Shown: one piece after another, positions 29,607 through 40,150 of the stretch | How positions within the stretch are numbered: the first letter of the stretch is position 1 | Layout of the letters: each line of letters starts with the position of its first letter | The notes under the pieces: generated by a model | What the model saw: the letters and a program-made list of their open reading frames with translations, nothing else | Databases searched by the model: none | What the model was told of the DNA's origin: nothing | Made by a program: the position numbers and the translations under genes | Assembly (NCBI GenBank): GCA_900323505.1 | Contig: OOIN01000001.1 | Coordinates: 434,001-498,000, forward strand | Direction: 5' to 3' | DNA length: 64,000 nucleotides | Origin: Ustilago trichophora | Taxonomy: Eukaryota > Basidiomycota > Ustilaginomycetes > Ustilaginales > Ustilaginaceae

Positions 29607-30575
29607 TTACAGAATGCCTAACTGCTGCAGAACCCTGCCAATATGCGCAGCGATTCGTTCGGCAATCCAACTTCCAATAGCTTCGAGACCCCAGAAGAAG
29701 AATCCTCTCGACAGAGCATCCACTTTCTTGACTGTGAGCACTGCCGTCCTGCCATCTTGGCCAATGTTGTGGTTGATTCCGTGTCTTCCTGCCTCGAGCA
29801 GACCTTCGACCCACTCTACGTCGGCTTTGTAGTAAACGTTGTTCCACTTTCCACCTCTTTCTGCCGCTGCAACGAGAAGATCGCGTCCGACGTTGTAGCC
29901 GTCTCGGTCGATGGTGTGGTGGTACTTGAGATTCTTTTCCTTGCTGACGGCCAAAAACCAAGCACCCGTGTTGGCCATGGTGCCGTTCTGCTTCCACACC
30001 CTGAAATGGTTTCCTCCATACAGACTTTCCCAGCACGCGCCAACCCACCTTCCCGGTGCACCTGGGAAGCCTGTCTCTCTGTATTCAAACATCTCTGGAA
30101 TCCAACCTTTCCCATCGCCCAGATCCGCACGTTGCAAGTTGCCCATGTGCAAGTTTAAACATTCGAACGAGAAGCCAATGGTACGAATGTAATCCTTCAA
30201 TCCCAAATCGGAGAGCACGTGAGGATCGCTCTTGCCCGAAATGATGACATTGATCGGCTCGCGAAGTCCGTTACCGACGAGATCTAGCATCGATCCGCCG
30301 TATGTGCGTGGGTCGATCCACCCGGGCAAATCGGGATCACCAGTGCCATCACCATTGTCCAGATCGAGAGCCGAGTAGACGGCATCTTCGGAAAAGGACT
30401 CGTTGAAAGTGTGATAGTCCGAAACAGAGATGGAGGGATCGTTGAGGTCGAGTGACTGACGTGTTGCGCCGTAGGGTGATGTGACGGGTGTATACGGGTC
30501 GACGGGTAACCATGGCATAGCAGCTGTCAAAGTTGTGGCAGTGGCTGCCAGCATTGCTGGGTAGAGCAGACGCAT
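29607..30575 (-). CDS. Secreted protein of unknown function
   Basis: The frame opens at 30881, but the ATG at 30573-30575 gives a clear signal peptide (MRLLYPAMLAATATTLTAA) and is preferred; product 322 residues. The mature part has the segments WESLYGGNHFRVWKQNG, GAWFLAVSKE and DGYNVGRDLLV, and ends with a helix containing FFFWGLEAIGSWIAERIA. I recognise no catalytic motif. The conserved-looking Trp, Cys and Gly pattern suggests a folded extracellular protein of the kind often annotated as hypothetical in basidiomycetes. An effector role is possible but unsupported. It is divergently paired with SEC17. Confidence 0.75.
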   Translation of the reverse strand: MRLLYPAMLAATATTLTAAMPWLPVDPYTPVTSPYGATRQSLDLNDPSISVSDYHTFNESFSEDAVYSALDLDNGDGTGDPDLPGWIDPRTYGGSMLDLVGNGLREPINVIISGKSDPHVLSDLGLKDYIRTIGFSFECLNLHMGNLQRADLGDGKGWIPEMFEYRETGFPGAPGRWVGACWESLYGGNHFRVWKQNGTMANTGAWFLAVSKEKNLKYHHTIDRDGYNVGRDLLVAAAERGGKWNNVYYKADVEWVEGLLEAGRHGINHNIGQDGRTAVLTVKKVDALSRGFFFWGLEAIGSWIAERIAAHIGRVLQQLGIL

Positions 30576-31053
30576 TGTGTATGAAGGGATTGTTGTTGCA
30601 GCAGCAGCCAAACAAGGAAAGAAGATGATGGGTTGTGCTGTGCGAATGTGGAAGAGAAGGTGATGTGATAACAACAAGGCTGTTTTGTGGCGGACAACGG
30701 GAGCCGGAGATAGAGTATGTAGTGTGCAAGCCGGCAAGCTTTGTTTGAAAATAGGAGAGAGAAAGCAGCTGCACACTGCGCTCTGCTGCTTTCGGAGCGC
30801 AGATTGAAATTTCGGCGTCATTTTCCCCCTTGAAATTGGCTTAATCTCAGTGCGGGGGATTTTTTGGCCCTGCATTTCCAAAGCCGTGAACTAGGCTGCA
30901 GGCAGAGTGTCTCGTACGATACAGTTTTACCCCTCCACCTGTTTGCTGTGCTGTGCATCTTGCTCATTCGTGCACTTTCAACAATCTCTTCCTGCAACCA
31001 ACACCAACAACATCCTTCATCCCATCTTCCACTGCACATCCTCATCGTCAACG
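30576..31053. other. Divergent promoter region
   Basis: Shared upstream region of the secreted-protein gene and SEC17. No further gene recognised. Confidence 0.6.
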
Positions 31054-31920
31054 ATGTCGACCTCTACCCCAGAAGAGCTCTTCAAAAACGCCGAGAAGAA
31101 GGCCTCCGCTTCCGGCGGATGGTTCTCCTCTGCCACCTCTAAACAGGAGGAAGCCGTCGAACTCTTTAAAGCGGCCGCCAACAAGTTCCGCATCGCCAAT
31201 CGATTCGAAGAAGCCGGAAACGCCTACATGCGAGCTGCCGAGACCGAGATCAAGACTGGAGAAAAGGACTATGCTGCCAACACTTTCTTTGAAGCCAACA
31301 AGTGTTTCCGTATGTCTCGCCCGGAATTGGCCGTTGTAGCCCTCACACGGGCCAGGGAAATCTTGATCGAGAGGGGAAGATTCAGACAAGCGGCCGATAG
31401 GGAAAAGGCCGTTGCCGAGTTGTACAAATCCGACGCGGCTGACCCAGAAAAGGCACTCGAGGCATACGAACAGGCTGCAGCATGGTATTTGCAGGAAGGA
31501 GCCAACGCAACCGCAAGCGGATGCTACCGAGAAGCAGCACAGCTCGCCACAGACCTCTCACGTTACCCTCAAGCCATCGAACGCTGGGAACAAGTCGCAA
31601 GCATGTCGCTCGAATCCAATCTAACCCGATACAGCGTCAAGGACTACTACCTCAATGCAGGATTATGCTACCTCGCCATCCCAGACTACGTAGCCGCAGT
31701 GCGCGCCATGCAGTTCTACGCAGAACAGGATCCAAGTTTCCCAACCACCATGGAAGGCCGTTTCCTCCACTCGTTGGTACAGGCTTGTGAGGAAGGTGAC
31801 TTGCAGGCTTTTGATGGAAGAGTACAGGAGTATGATAGGACGAAAAAGATTCAAGGTTGGCAGGCTTCCCTGCTGAGAGCCGTCAGGAAGGGGATTCAGG
31901 ACGAACCTGATCTTTCCTAA
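31054..31920 (+). CDS. SEC17: Alpha-SNAP (Sec17), NSF adaptor for SNARE disassembly
   Basis: A 288-residue protein starting at ATG 31054, close to the 292 of yeast Sec17. It is built of TPR-like helical hairpins throughout: EEAVELFKAAANKFRIANRFEEAGNAY, then repeated A-x-Y-x-x-A-A-x-W and Y-x-x-A-x-x-W-E units. The N-terminal GGWFSS is the membrane-touching loop of the family, and the end DEPDLS keeps the penultimate Leu needed to stimulate the NSF (Sec18) ATPase. It works in the cytosol on SNARE complexes after membrane fusion. No oddities and no introns. Confidence 0.96.
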   Translation: MSTSTPEELFKNAEKKASASGGWFSSATSKQEEAVELFKAAANKFRIANRFEEAGNAYMRAAETEIKTGEKDYAANTFFEANKCFRMSRPELAVVALTRAREILIERGRFRQAADREKAVAELYKSDAADPEKALEAYEQAAAWYLQEGANATASGCYREAAQLATDLSRYPQAIERWEQVASMSLESNLTRYSVKDYYLNAGLCYLAIPDYVAAVRAMQFYAEQDPSFPTTMEGRFLHSLVQACEEGDLQAFDGRVQEYDRTKKIQGWQASLLRAVRKGIQDEPDLS

Positions 31921-32097
31921 TCAAGCCCCTCACTAAACACACAGTCTACGAACACACTCTCTCTTCTACTCGCGATTCATGCCCAGCCAGTTAAAAGTCT
32001 ACCGCAATACCAGTCGTACGCCCATATCCAGCTCACAATTACACTCTGGAAGAACATCTTTTAGAAAATGGCAAGTGATAAAACAGTGAGCAAATAG

Positions 32098-33822
32098 TTA
32101 ATACTCGAGTTCGCAAGCAAGCGCCAAAAACGCATCATCATCATCTCCAAAGCTATCATCCGAACTAGACGGTTGACCGTTCTTGAAACCCTTCGCCACG
32201 CCCGTTCGATTTTTGACCGGACTAGTGGCAGTCCTGACAATGTTGACGCCGCGTGCGATCGCTGGTGGGCGGAAGGGTGCCGCTGGGCCCGTACTCTGCG
32301 ACGGCTGTTGAGAAACAGGAAGGTACTGGGAGCAGCTACGTGGGAGACCTGGTTGGCGTGCTTGAGACATGCCGGATGGTCGTGAGATTGCGCGGGTGGT
32401 GCGAAGAGGGGTATGACTGCCGGTGGAGCTGGCGACGAGCTTGCGAGGGGACGATCTGGAGAGGAGAGAAGAGGGGCCACGGGTGCCAAGTTTTTTGGTT
32501 GCGGTGTGATTCTGCTGCTGCTGCTGTTGCATTGCTTCGATGCGGGCTGAACGTTTGACTGGGGACGGTGCGGCGGTGGTGTTAAGGCGCGTGACTGAGG
32601 TTTCCTCTTGGAGCAGGGCGATGCTCGTCTCGATTGGTGGTGAAGTTGGCTTGGTCGCTTCTTGCGGCTGCTGACTTGAATGGTGATCGCCTTGGCTGTG
32701 TTGCGACGATGTTGCAGAGTGGACACGTGCGACTGGTGCTTTGACAACTTCCTTCTGGAGCTCGGTCTGAGGTTCAGTCGGCACATTAGTTGGACGAGGT
32801 TGAAGCGCCCGTAGATCGACACCACCCGCTCTGAAAACGTCATGATCAGACTTGACTGGACGAAATATCCTCCTGGGCTGCAGACTCTCCTCCCTTTCCC
32901 CATGCTGACTGAATCTCGGCGCCGTGTCCTGCCGAGAGAGTGCATTCCTCGTCGCGCTCGGCGCCGAAGTGGTCCTATTGATACCTTCTCTCGGTGTCAG
33001 CCTTCCACCTTCGCTACTCCCACGATCGAATGTCACCGTCGGGCGATGATCCGAAGGAGTCGACGCACTCTCCATCGAGCCACTAGTCGATGGCCTGCTT
33101 GCATGCATACCTTGAATGGCAGCCTGTAGATCTTCGAACAGTTTCAAGCAATCTGTTGCCCGACCCGAATCATCCGTGAAGCCTAGTCCTGCCATAAACG
33201 ATTCCTTCTTGCGTCGTCGTGGAGGTCGACGATCCATCCTTCGATGCGATGATGATGCGGTATGCTGCGGATCCTTTTCCATTGGTGGTGCAAGTATTGT
33301 TCTTGCTGTGACAGAGCTGAGTTCGGATGGAGAAGACGGTTGGCGGACTCTACCTGTATGTCCGGCATCCATTGTCCTTCTCCTCCTTGATTCTGGTGAC
33401 GACTCCCCCACATCTCCCAACAGCAGCCGCCTCGGCCCTTGCTCTTCGTCATCTTCATCATCGGACAGTTCCAGCGTGATATACTCCCTCGCCTTCCCCC
33501 TGTTCGCAGTAGGGTCAGAAACATGCCTACTATTCGCGTTGAGTTTCCTCTTGACTGATTCGCCTCTCGCTACCAACGGAGACTGCGCTTCTAGTGCACC
33601 AGGAAGCTTCTTGAGCTCACCCACAAACGCCTGTGTGCAAAGTGGCAGCGTAGGAGAATCCTGACTCTTGCTCGGCGTCCAAGTTTGGAGTTGCCTCAGG
33701 ACGCCAGGTGATGGCGAGGCATGCCAGAAGACTTTCGACGTCGAAGGCTGCGATGAAGACTGTTGCGAGGATGAAGGTCCGGCAGAGTTGCTCAGGTTGA
33801 GCGAGTCAAAGAGCTCCGACAT
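32098..33822 (-). CDS. Disordered protein of unknown function with acidic C-terminus
   Basis: 574 residues from ATG 33820-33822, intronless. It is rich in Ser, Pro, Thr, Gln and Arg throughout, with a Gln run near residue 440. The segments TLELSDDEDDEEQGP (near 125) and the terminal DDSFGDDDDAFLALACELEY stand out. A mix of basic SPxK/R segments and a final acidic-aromatic motif resembles scaffold or DNA-repair adaptor proteins, but this is only an impression. No folded domain is recognised. It lies tail-to-tail with SEC17 (177-base spacer). Confidence 0.7.
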   Translation of the reverse strand: MSELFDSLNLSNSAGPSSSQQSSSQPSTSKVFWHASPSPGVLRQLQTWTPSKSQDSPTLPLCTQAFVGELKKLPGALEAQSPLVARGESVKRKLNANSRHVSDPTANRGKAREYITLELSDDEDDEEQGPRRLLLGDVGESSPESRRRRTMDAGHTGRVRQPSSPSELSSVTARTILAPPMEKDPQHTASSSHRRMDRRPPRRRKKESFMAGLGFTDDSGRATDCLKLFEDLQAAIQGMHASRPSTSGSMESASTPSDHRPTVTFDRGSSEGGRLTPREGINRTTSAPSATRNALSRQDTAPRFSQHGEREESLQPRRIFRPVKSDHDVFRAGGVDLRALQPRPTNVPTEPQTELQKEVVKAPVARVHSATSSQHSQGDHHSSQQPQEATKPTSPPIETSIALLQEETSVTRLNTTAAPSPVKRSARIEAMQQQQQQNHTATKKLGTRGPSSLLSRSSPRKLVASSTGSHTPLRTTRAISRPSGMSQARQPGLPRSCSQYLPVSQQPSQSTGPAAPFRPPAIARGVNIVRTATSPVKNRTGVAKGFKNGQPSSSDDSFGDDDDAFLALACELEY

Positions 33823-34590
33823 GGTCTCTCTATGTGTGGGAGAGTTGACGGATTCCAGCGGGGTAAGACTGAGGTAAAGGTCGGCAGAGGTTATGTTGTC
33901 ATGGCTGGGTATGAAGGTGTCCTGTGGGTATCCGGAGTCGAACGAAGCTGAGTACAGTCGGTGTGATACGGAGGTGAGAGAAGAAGGGTGTTAGAAGGGA
34001 TGGAAAAGAGAATGAGCTGCCGCGGTGATGTGATGATGAAGAAAAGAAAGGGAAAAGTTGGACGATCATCATATGAATACAATCTCGACCCTGCAGCAAC
34101 GCGCGGTCTCAAATTTCGCCTGAGCGCAACTGACACCTCTGCATCTCGCGCGGAAATTTTGTCACAGCTCACATCAACATACTGCGCAGCCCATTGCACC
34201 CTCTCCCAATGCAATGCTCTCAGCGGGGGTCTGCCCTCACATAGTCTGTCACTGTTCGTCCAGATACAAGCCATCGGTAAGAGTCGCAAGCTCAGCCATC
34301 CCAAAGCTTCCGCCGATCTCAAATGAAGCAAGCTTAAAAAAGCATGGTGATCTGTGGCTCAACGCGTTGTTGAAGCGCGTGTAAGGCGGCAGAGACCAAC
34401 ACTTGGAGTGTTTTTTTTTTTGGGGGGGGCGAGAAATGTTACACCGTCATGCATCCTAACTCTGCTGGCTTGCAACTCTTGCTGCTCGCTGTAGTGACAC
34501 CATCTCTGTCTAGTTTTAGTGTAGTGTTTGCATTCTATCATGAACACGCAATGTCCGCAGGCTTGTATGAAGAGGAAGACGGATATACGC
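33823..34590. other. Intergenic region
   Basis: Promoter side of the unknown disordered protein and 3' side of the GNAT gene. A T-run then G-run (34410-34430) is present. No gene recognised. Confidence 0.6.
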
Positions 34591-35493
34591 TTAACTCCTC
34601 GAGAGGAATACTTGCTTGTAGCAAAGCTGGTGAGGCGCTCCATCCTCATCGTACCTCTCGCCAACCGGTTCGTAACCCAACCTGCATTACGAGTCGCAAT
34701 CAAGTGAAGAAAGCAATGTTTAAATGTCAGTTCATCATCTTGTACAGAAGGCCCATTCGCCATTCTGGGCCTGAGTCTCGTACTGTACTCACTTTTTGTA
34801 AAAGTCAATAACGTAAATCTGACTACTGAGCTTGATAATGATGCTCTCGAGTCTCTCGGTTGTTGCACCTCTACCCTCCTCATTCTGCTGTTTGTTACCT
34901 TGAAGAGTGGGTCTTGGCCCGAATGCTCCCTGTCTCTGTGCCTCATCGCTACCCAGGATGTCGATCAACCACGCTTCAGCCGTTCTCACCAAGAAATGAC
35001 CCAACCCCTTTCCCCTAGCCTCCTTCAACAGCGCCAACCTGCCCAACTTGGCCCCACCCTTTTCAGCCATCTCCTTTTCCGTCTCCTCCTCTTCAGCATG
35101 GGTTTGCGCTGGATCTCTGGCACTTGAGATCGGTGTCGGGTGCCGAGACCAAGCAGCGCTGATGAAATCACTTGCTACCGCCGACTCGCTGCGACTGCCT
35201 CCAAGGGGGTAGGACGAATTTGGATTCGGCTCCGACCCAGGCTCGTCCGGTTTCGGGATCGGTAAAGGATATGGAAGCAGACGCAGCGTTCCGAGTGCCT
35301 TGTTTGGGTTCGAGTTGTGCGTCAGGACAAAGTGCGCAGCAAGAGGGTCGTACTGATCAATCTCGTCTTCGAGCGCAAATCCTTGCTCGTGGACAAACAC
35401 TTCGATGCGGACATCGCACGCTCCGCGAAGTTGCGAGCCCGAGGTACAGAGGGTGACTGTGTAGTTGTCGTCGGTGGCGGCTGTGTTGGACAT
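34591..35493 (-). CDS. GNAT-family N-acetyltransferase (ElaA-like), two exons
   Basis: Exons (minus strand) 35493-34793 and 34681-34591, 263 residues. The 111-nt intron has donor GTGAGT and acceptor TGCAG; without it the protein would stop at FYKK, before the end of the fold. Spliced, it continues KLGYEPVGERYDEDGAPH, the standard GNAT beta6-beta7 region. The N-terminal VRIEVFVHEQGFALEDEID is the ElaA-like start, and RLALLKEARGKGLG is the acetyl-CoA pyrophosphate loop (R/Q-x-x-G-x-G/A). A Pro/Ser/Glu-rich insertion of about 65 residues splits the domain. The substrate is unknown. It is divergent from the tubulin cofactor gene, 313 bases apart. Confidence 0.85.
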
Positions 35494-35806
35494 CTTGGGA
35501 AGGCGTTCCTATGGGATCAAGGTAGTCAGGGTGGATGTCAAGATGGTCAAGGATGAGAAGCTAGCAACAAGCAAATGCCGAGCCTTAGTCATGTCCTCCA
35601 AGCGAAGAGTGCATTACCGGTTCCCCCAAGTAGCAGCCCGATTTTCGCGATCCCGACGCTCAAACACACGCGTAAAGTGTTTCTTCCAACACAGACCAAC
35701 ACCTGCCCAACAAGCTTTAATTTTCCAAGGCTCGTGAAACCAACAACCGTTTCTTCTTCTCCATCCTCCATCTACAAGTACCATCTTCTCAACAGCATCG
35801 CCCATC
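35494..35806. other. Divergent promoter region
   Basis: 313-base space shared by the GNAT and tubulin cofactor B genes. No other feature seen. Confidence 0.6.
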
Positions 35807-36729
35807 ATGTCGGTAGTGAACCTCTTCATCCATTCTCCCTCTACCTTAGTCTCTGCTGAGCGTCGTGTTCCCTCAACGATCCCACTGCACGATCTCAAGT
35901 ATCGCCTCGAATCCATCGTTGGCGTGCCCCCATCGACCCAAATCCTCGAAATCCACTCCTCCCGAACTGATCATGAGCAGCAAGCCACCCTACCCGGTCA
36001 TTCGCCATTCCCCTCTTCGGTGAGGTCCACACTCATCCTCGCCATCCCTCAGAACTCCGAATTGGAAAACCGCACGTTGGAAGAATTGAACGTAGTCGAC
36101 GGTATGGCGATTAAAGTCCTCGATACACGACCCAAGGAACTCATCCAAACGTTCACCGACGAGTCGCTAGTCGAGAAATACGTCATGGACGATGACACCT
36201 ACGCCGCACGAAGAGATACCGTCTTGGCCTTCAAACAGAGGAATAAGCTCGGTCGTTTCGACCCGTCAAAGGATGCCAATTCAAGCACCACCTCGTCCTC
36301 CTCAGCCGCAGCAGAATCACAGCACGACCTACCAACGGACCTAGTCCCAGGAGCAAGATGCCAAGTCGATCTTCTCTCAGGAGGCGGGAGCAACAAAAGA
36401 AAGGGAAGTGTGAGGTTTGTAGGCAGTACAAGCTTTGCAAATGGCATTTGGGTCGGTGTTGAATACGATGAACCCGTGGGCAAGAATGATGGCTCGTAAG
36501 TATGCAAAACAAACAATAACAAAAAGATTGCGAGAGGTGATGGTGCATATGGACTAACTCGATTACAACTCTCTACATCCTGTTATCGACGATCAGGGTC
36601 GCGGGCGAACGCTACTTTACATGCAAGCCAAACTTCGGCGGTTTCGTACGACCAGACAAGGTTCAAGTCGGCGATTTCCCAGCTGACGACTTGGACCTCG
36701 ATCTCGAGGATGACGATGAGGAGATGTAA
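35807..36729 (+). CDS. ALF1: Tubulin-folding cofactor B (Alf1/TBCB), two exons
   Basis: Exons 35807-36495 and 36597-36729, 273 residues. The 101-nt intron has donor GTAAGT, branch site CTAAC near 36553 and acceptor ATCAG. Domains: an N-terminal ubiquitin-like fold (~5-100, starting VNLFIHSP), a linker with YVMDDDTYAARRDTVLAFKQ, and a CAP-Gly domain (~165-255) with GIWVGVEYDEPVGKNDGS, where GKNDG is at 225-229, and CKPNFGGFVRPDKV in exon 2. The protein binds alpha-tubulin and works with cofactor E in tubulin folding and dimer dissociation. The end is acidic, DDDEEM, rather than the DEI/DEL of animal TBCB. Confidence 0.95.
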
Positions 36730-37585
36730 CACAAGCAAAACACCATGCCCTATAGTCTCTTTATCAATTGATTATCGCATTGCAAAAGAGGAACGGATTG
36801 CGCCATTCATTGACATGTACAATGTATTTTTTTCTGGACGAACAACGGTCACGAAAGAAACGAGAACTTACAGCGACAGGAAAGACGATTAGCCCAAGCG
36901 TCTCTACTAAGACGCCAGCGTCAATAAAATCGACGACAATGGCCAAGTGATGCAGCAGAGCCTGCAAAGCACACAAGTGAAGGAGGCAAGAAGAAAAGGC
37001 GCGCAAGAAGCAAAGAGGCGTGGGAAAAGAAAAAAAAAACGGTTTGGGTTGGTCTTTTGAACGGTCATGAAAGGGAGGAAGAGGCAAGAGCCGCCGTGCA
37101 GCCCAAGAACACGCAACGTAGAAAGCGTCTGAAGCAGACATACCCAGGCAGATCGTGTCGTGGACGACAGCAGTGTGGTTCGCCGAGGCGATTTGGTTCT
37201 GTCTGTCTCAGAGACTGTTAGGGTAGAAAGGAGAAACGCCATTTGGGCAGATTCTAGGCGAAGAGAGGAGAGAGAGAGAGAGGAAATGTGATGATAAGCC
37301 AGACGAATCTGATGCGCAATAGCAGATCGAGCAAACGCAGAGGCAAAGTTTGAGAAAAGGCCGAGACCAGCAAGCCAAACGTGGAGATCCGAAATCGCTA
37401 GCATCTGCCGCGTCGAAGACCTAGGATCTGTGAGATGAAAAGGATGGCAAAGTGCGCTGTCCCAGAATGTTGCTGTGTGTTGCGGAGACAAAACCGAGAG
37501 AGAAAGTTGCAGAAGATTGAGAAGGGCGATGATCACTGTCGACGGCATGGCAAGAAAGAAGGCGGGGCGGAGAGAGTGTGTACGC
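36730..37585. other. Convergent spacer, possibly holding a small spliced gene
   Basis: 3' region between tubulin cofactor B and the RBM39-like gene. Splice-like signals on the minus strand (see the separate candidate at 36764-37242) are the only structure noticed; otherwise CT- and A-rich untranslated-type sequence. Confidence 0.5.
36764..37242 (-). CDS. Candidate small two-exon gene, unassigned
   Basis: ATG at 37240-37242 starts a 33-codon stretch ending in a good donor (GTATGT, 37143 downward). After a 182-nt intron with a long pyrimidine tract and acceptor TTTGCAG, a second exon (36961-36764) continues in phase for 65 codons with a hydrophobic segment (ALLHHLAIVVDFIDAG and VETLGLIVFPVAV). 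I do not recognise the product. It could equally be a spliced 3' UTR of the RBM39-like gene, or chance. Confidence 0.25.
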
Positions 37586-39723
37586 TCAACCGAGCTTAGC
37601 CTGTACGAAAGCATCCGGAATGCTGTGGGAAAAATGACGAGAGAAGTGAAAGTTTCTGGTCAGATCATGAACTGTGGCAGCTGTCGTATCGCAGATTGCT
37701 ACACTTACTATTGAGCACTGATCGGCTTGCCACCAAAGAATCGACCATTAAGACCATCGAGAGCCTTTCTGGAAGCGTCAAGGTTAGCGAAGGTGACGTA
37801 GATCTCGCCTGCAGAGTCCTTTTCCACGTGGATGCTGTTGACAGGCCCATACTTGGCCTGGCATTCGTCTTTGACGTCCTCGGCGAGGTCTTTGTCCCAA
37901 TCTGGCTCGGTTTCCCTGCAACATTGGAAAGGAAAAGTAGAAGGCGTCAGCGAAAACATTCATCGGCAACGTCATTGGAGGACGCTCTGCACTTACTCGT
38001 CAGGGTTGAACATGTTCTTGAGGAGCAACGAGGTTGAAGTCGATTCAGGGATACCTGCAGGGCGGTCTTGTGCCACGGTCGTTGTCTCGGAAGTCGAAGG
38101 CGATGGCTCGTTGTTTCGTGCGAGCTTCTCCATAAGGGCGGCGCGTCGTTCGGGGTTGAGACCGGCACCTCCGCCGTCATCGAAAGCAGAGGTGAGCTGA
38201 GGGAGGTGACCACCACCCTGTGAGTTCGGATTGGCACCATTAGCGTAGGATCCACCAGAGCCAGTTCCCTTGGCATTGACGTTGCCAACCCGAATGGCTC
38301 TTTCAGCCAGCACGAAACCGTTCATCTGTTCGAGCGCCTTCTTGGCATCTTCGGCGTGCTTGTACTGGATGAAGCAGAAGCCTTTGCTCTTGCCAGTACC
38401 TGGCTCACGGTGCAGGTCGACATATTCGATTTCGCCAAACGGCTCAAAGACCGATTTGACGTTTTCATCGGTGAGGCTAAAGTGCAAGCTGCCCACGTAG
38501 AGTCTTGCCTCGGTGTTGGGCATGTTGGGTCCAGGACGAGGAGCTCGAGGAGCAGCAGGTGGTGCGTTCATATGGATGGGCGCTCCAGCGGTATGATACT
38601 GCATGGGCAGAGGAGCGCTGGCCAAGACACGGGGGTCCAGCTGCGGAACGGCAGGATGAGGTGTCATGCCATTACGTGCGGCTGCATCGCCAGGGCCTGG
38701 ATAGGCGCCGCCGTTGCGAGCTGCGTCGGTGCGCTGAACGACGATAGGGATGCCAAAGACGACTTTGCCCGTCAGCTCCATCGCCTTTGGCACCAGTTCA
38801 CGAGCCGCAAACTCGACGTAGCCTACACCCTTGCTTCGATGCGTGACGCGGTCCATGACGATGCGCACGTCCTGCACGGCACCTTCGCCGAGGTGGTCTT
38901 CAAAGAACTCTCCGAGATCGCGCTGACCCAGTCGAGCGGACAGCTGGCTGCAAAAGACAGAGCGCTCCTCGTACTCATCGATCTCGGGGCTGGGAGTACG
39001 ACGAGATCGGACAGAGACGGTTGGGCTGTCGTAACGTCCGCGGCGTCTTGGTGCACGACGTGCATCGTCTTCGTATCGGTCGGCTCGCCTACGGTGACCA
39101 CGGTCAACACCACGATCATAGCCCCGTCGGTCATCGTAGTAGGAGTCGTATCGGTCGCGGTCTGCTCGGCTGGACGAAGGGGCAGGACTGGGTTGATGGT
39201 GGCCTGCGGATCCGGCTTCAGCTTCACGGTGATCACCCCTCCTGTCGCTTCGACGACGACGTCGTTCGCGGGCGCGCTCCTCATCGTCATCGTCTACCCG
39301 GTCTCGATCCCTACGATACGCATCTTCACCTCTGCGTCTCTTTCGTCGCTCTTCGGCCTCCTCATCTGCTCGCGAGGCGCTCTTCCTGGAGTGGTGGCTT
39401 TTTCTGCTTCGCGTGCTGTCCCTGCTACGGCTACGGCTACGGCTGCGGCTGTGGCTGGGAGATCGAACGGGGGATGATGGGCGCGAAGATCGACTCGAGA
39501 CCGTCGACGAACGCCTTCTTCCTCGCGCAGCTTCATCGGTGTTGCCGGCTCGCGATGCCTGAGCACGCTTGCGGAGCTGCTCTGCTAGCTCTTTCTCTCT
39601 GGATCGAGGACCTTCGTTGTCGTCCGCATGACTTCGTTTGGAGCTCTTTTCGATGTCTAGATCCGAACTGCGAGATGGGCGACGGCCACCTCGAGTGCGT
39701 GCCTCTTCCAAGTCGGCGTACAT
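37586..39723 (-). CDS. RBM39/Rsd1-type SR-related splicing factor, three exons
   Basis: Exons (minus strand) 39723-37997, 37915-37709 and 37622-37586, 656 residues. Introns of 81 and 86 nt both start GTAAGT and end TTGCAG and CACAG. Domains: an Arg/Ser-rich N-terminus (~60-230), RRM1 (VFCSQLSARLG, then GVGYVEFA), RRM2 (LYVGSLHFSLTDENV, then GKSKGFCFIQY), and a C-terminal U2AF-homology RRM split over exons 1-3 that ends GRFFGGKPISAQYIPDAFVQ. The R-F-F is the U2AF-homology R-x-F motif that binds partner Trp ligands. Family members act in 3' splice site recognition with U2AF. The last exon is only 37 nt, and its phase-perfect join supports the model. Confidence 0.93.
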
Positions 39724-40150
39724 TTCGAGAAGCGGCGTCTAGATCTGATGGACGCAGGTGATCGTATCAGAGTGTCTTTTCTTTTGGTTCAAAACACAGC
39801 GGCTATTGCTGATCGGCGCTGACAAGATGGTGGGTGGTGATAGGTCAAGGGGTGGTGGGAGTGATGAAACAAAAAAGGCTGATGGTGTGGAGATGCGCAG
39901 CAATCCCCGAATCCGCAATTTCGAATCGTTGGAATTTGTCGCTCACGTGACCACAGAATTTAAGGCTTGACAACGCGTTGCACAAAAAGATGCGCATTTT
40001 GACCCTGCAGGTTCTGAAGGGTCTTGATGCAGGCCAGTCACAGCCTGTGCAGCGTCGTCGTCGTCGTCGTCGTCGTCATGATCCTCCAGTCTACCATGTC
40101 GTCATCAGCGGCCTACGCATTCCGAAGCTAAAAGAGCTGCAAAACGCTGG
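39724..40150. other. Divergent promoter region with CGT repeat
   Basis: Shared upstream region of the RBM39-like and WDR8-like genes. A CGT trinucleotide run lies at 40053-40077, about 75 bases before the WDR8-like start. Confidence 0.6.
40053..40077. repeat. (CGT)n microsatellite
   Basis: About eight perfect CGT units in the leader of the WDR8-like gene. Confidence 0.85.
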
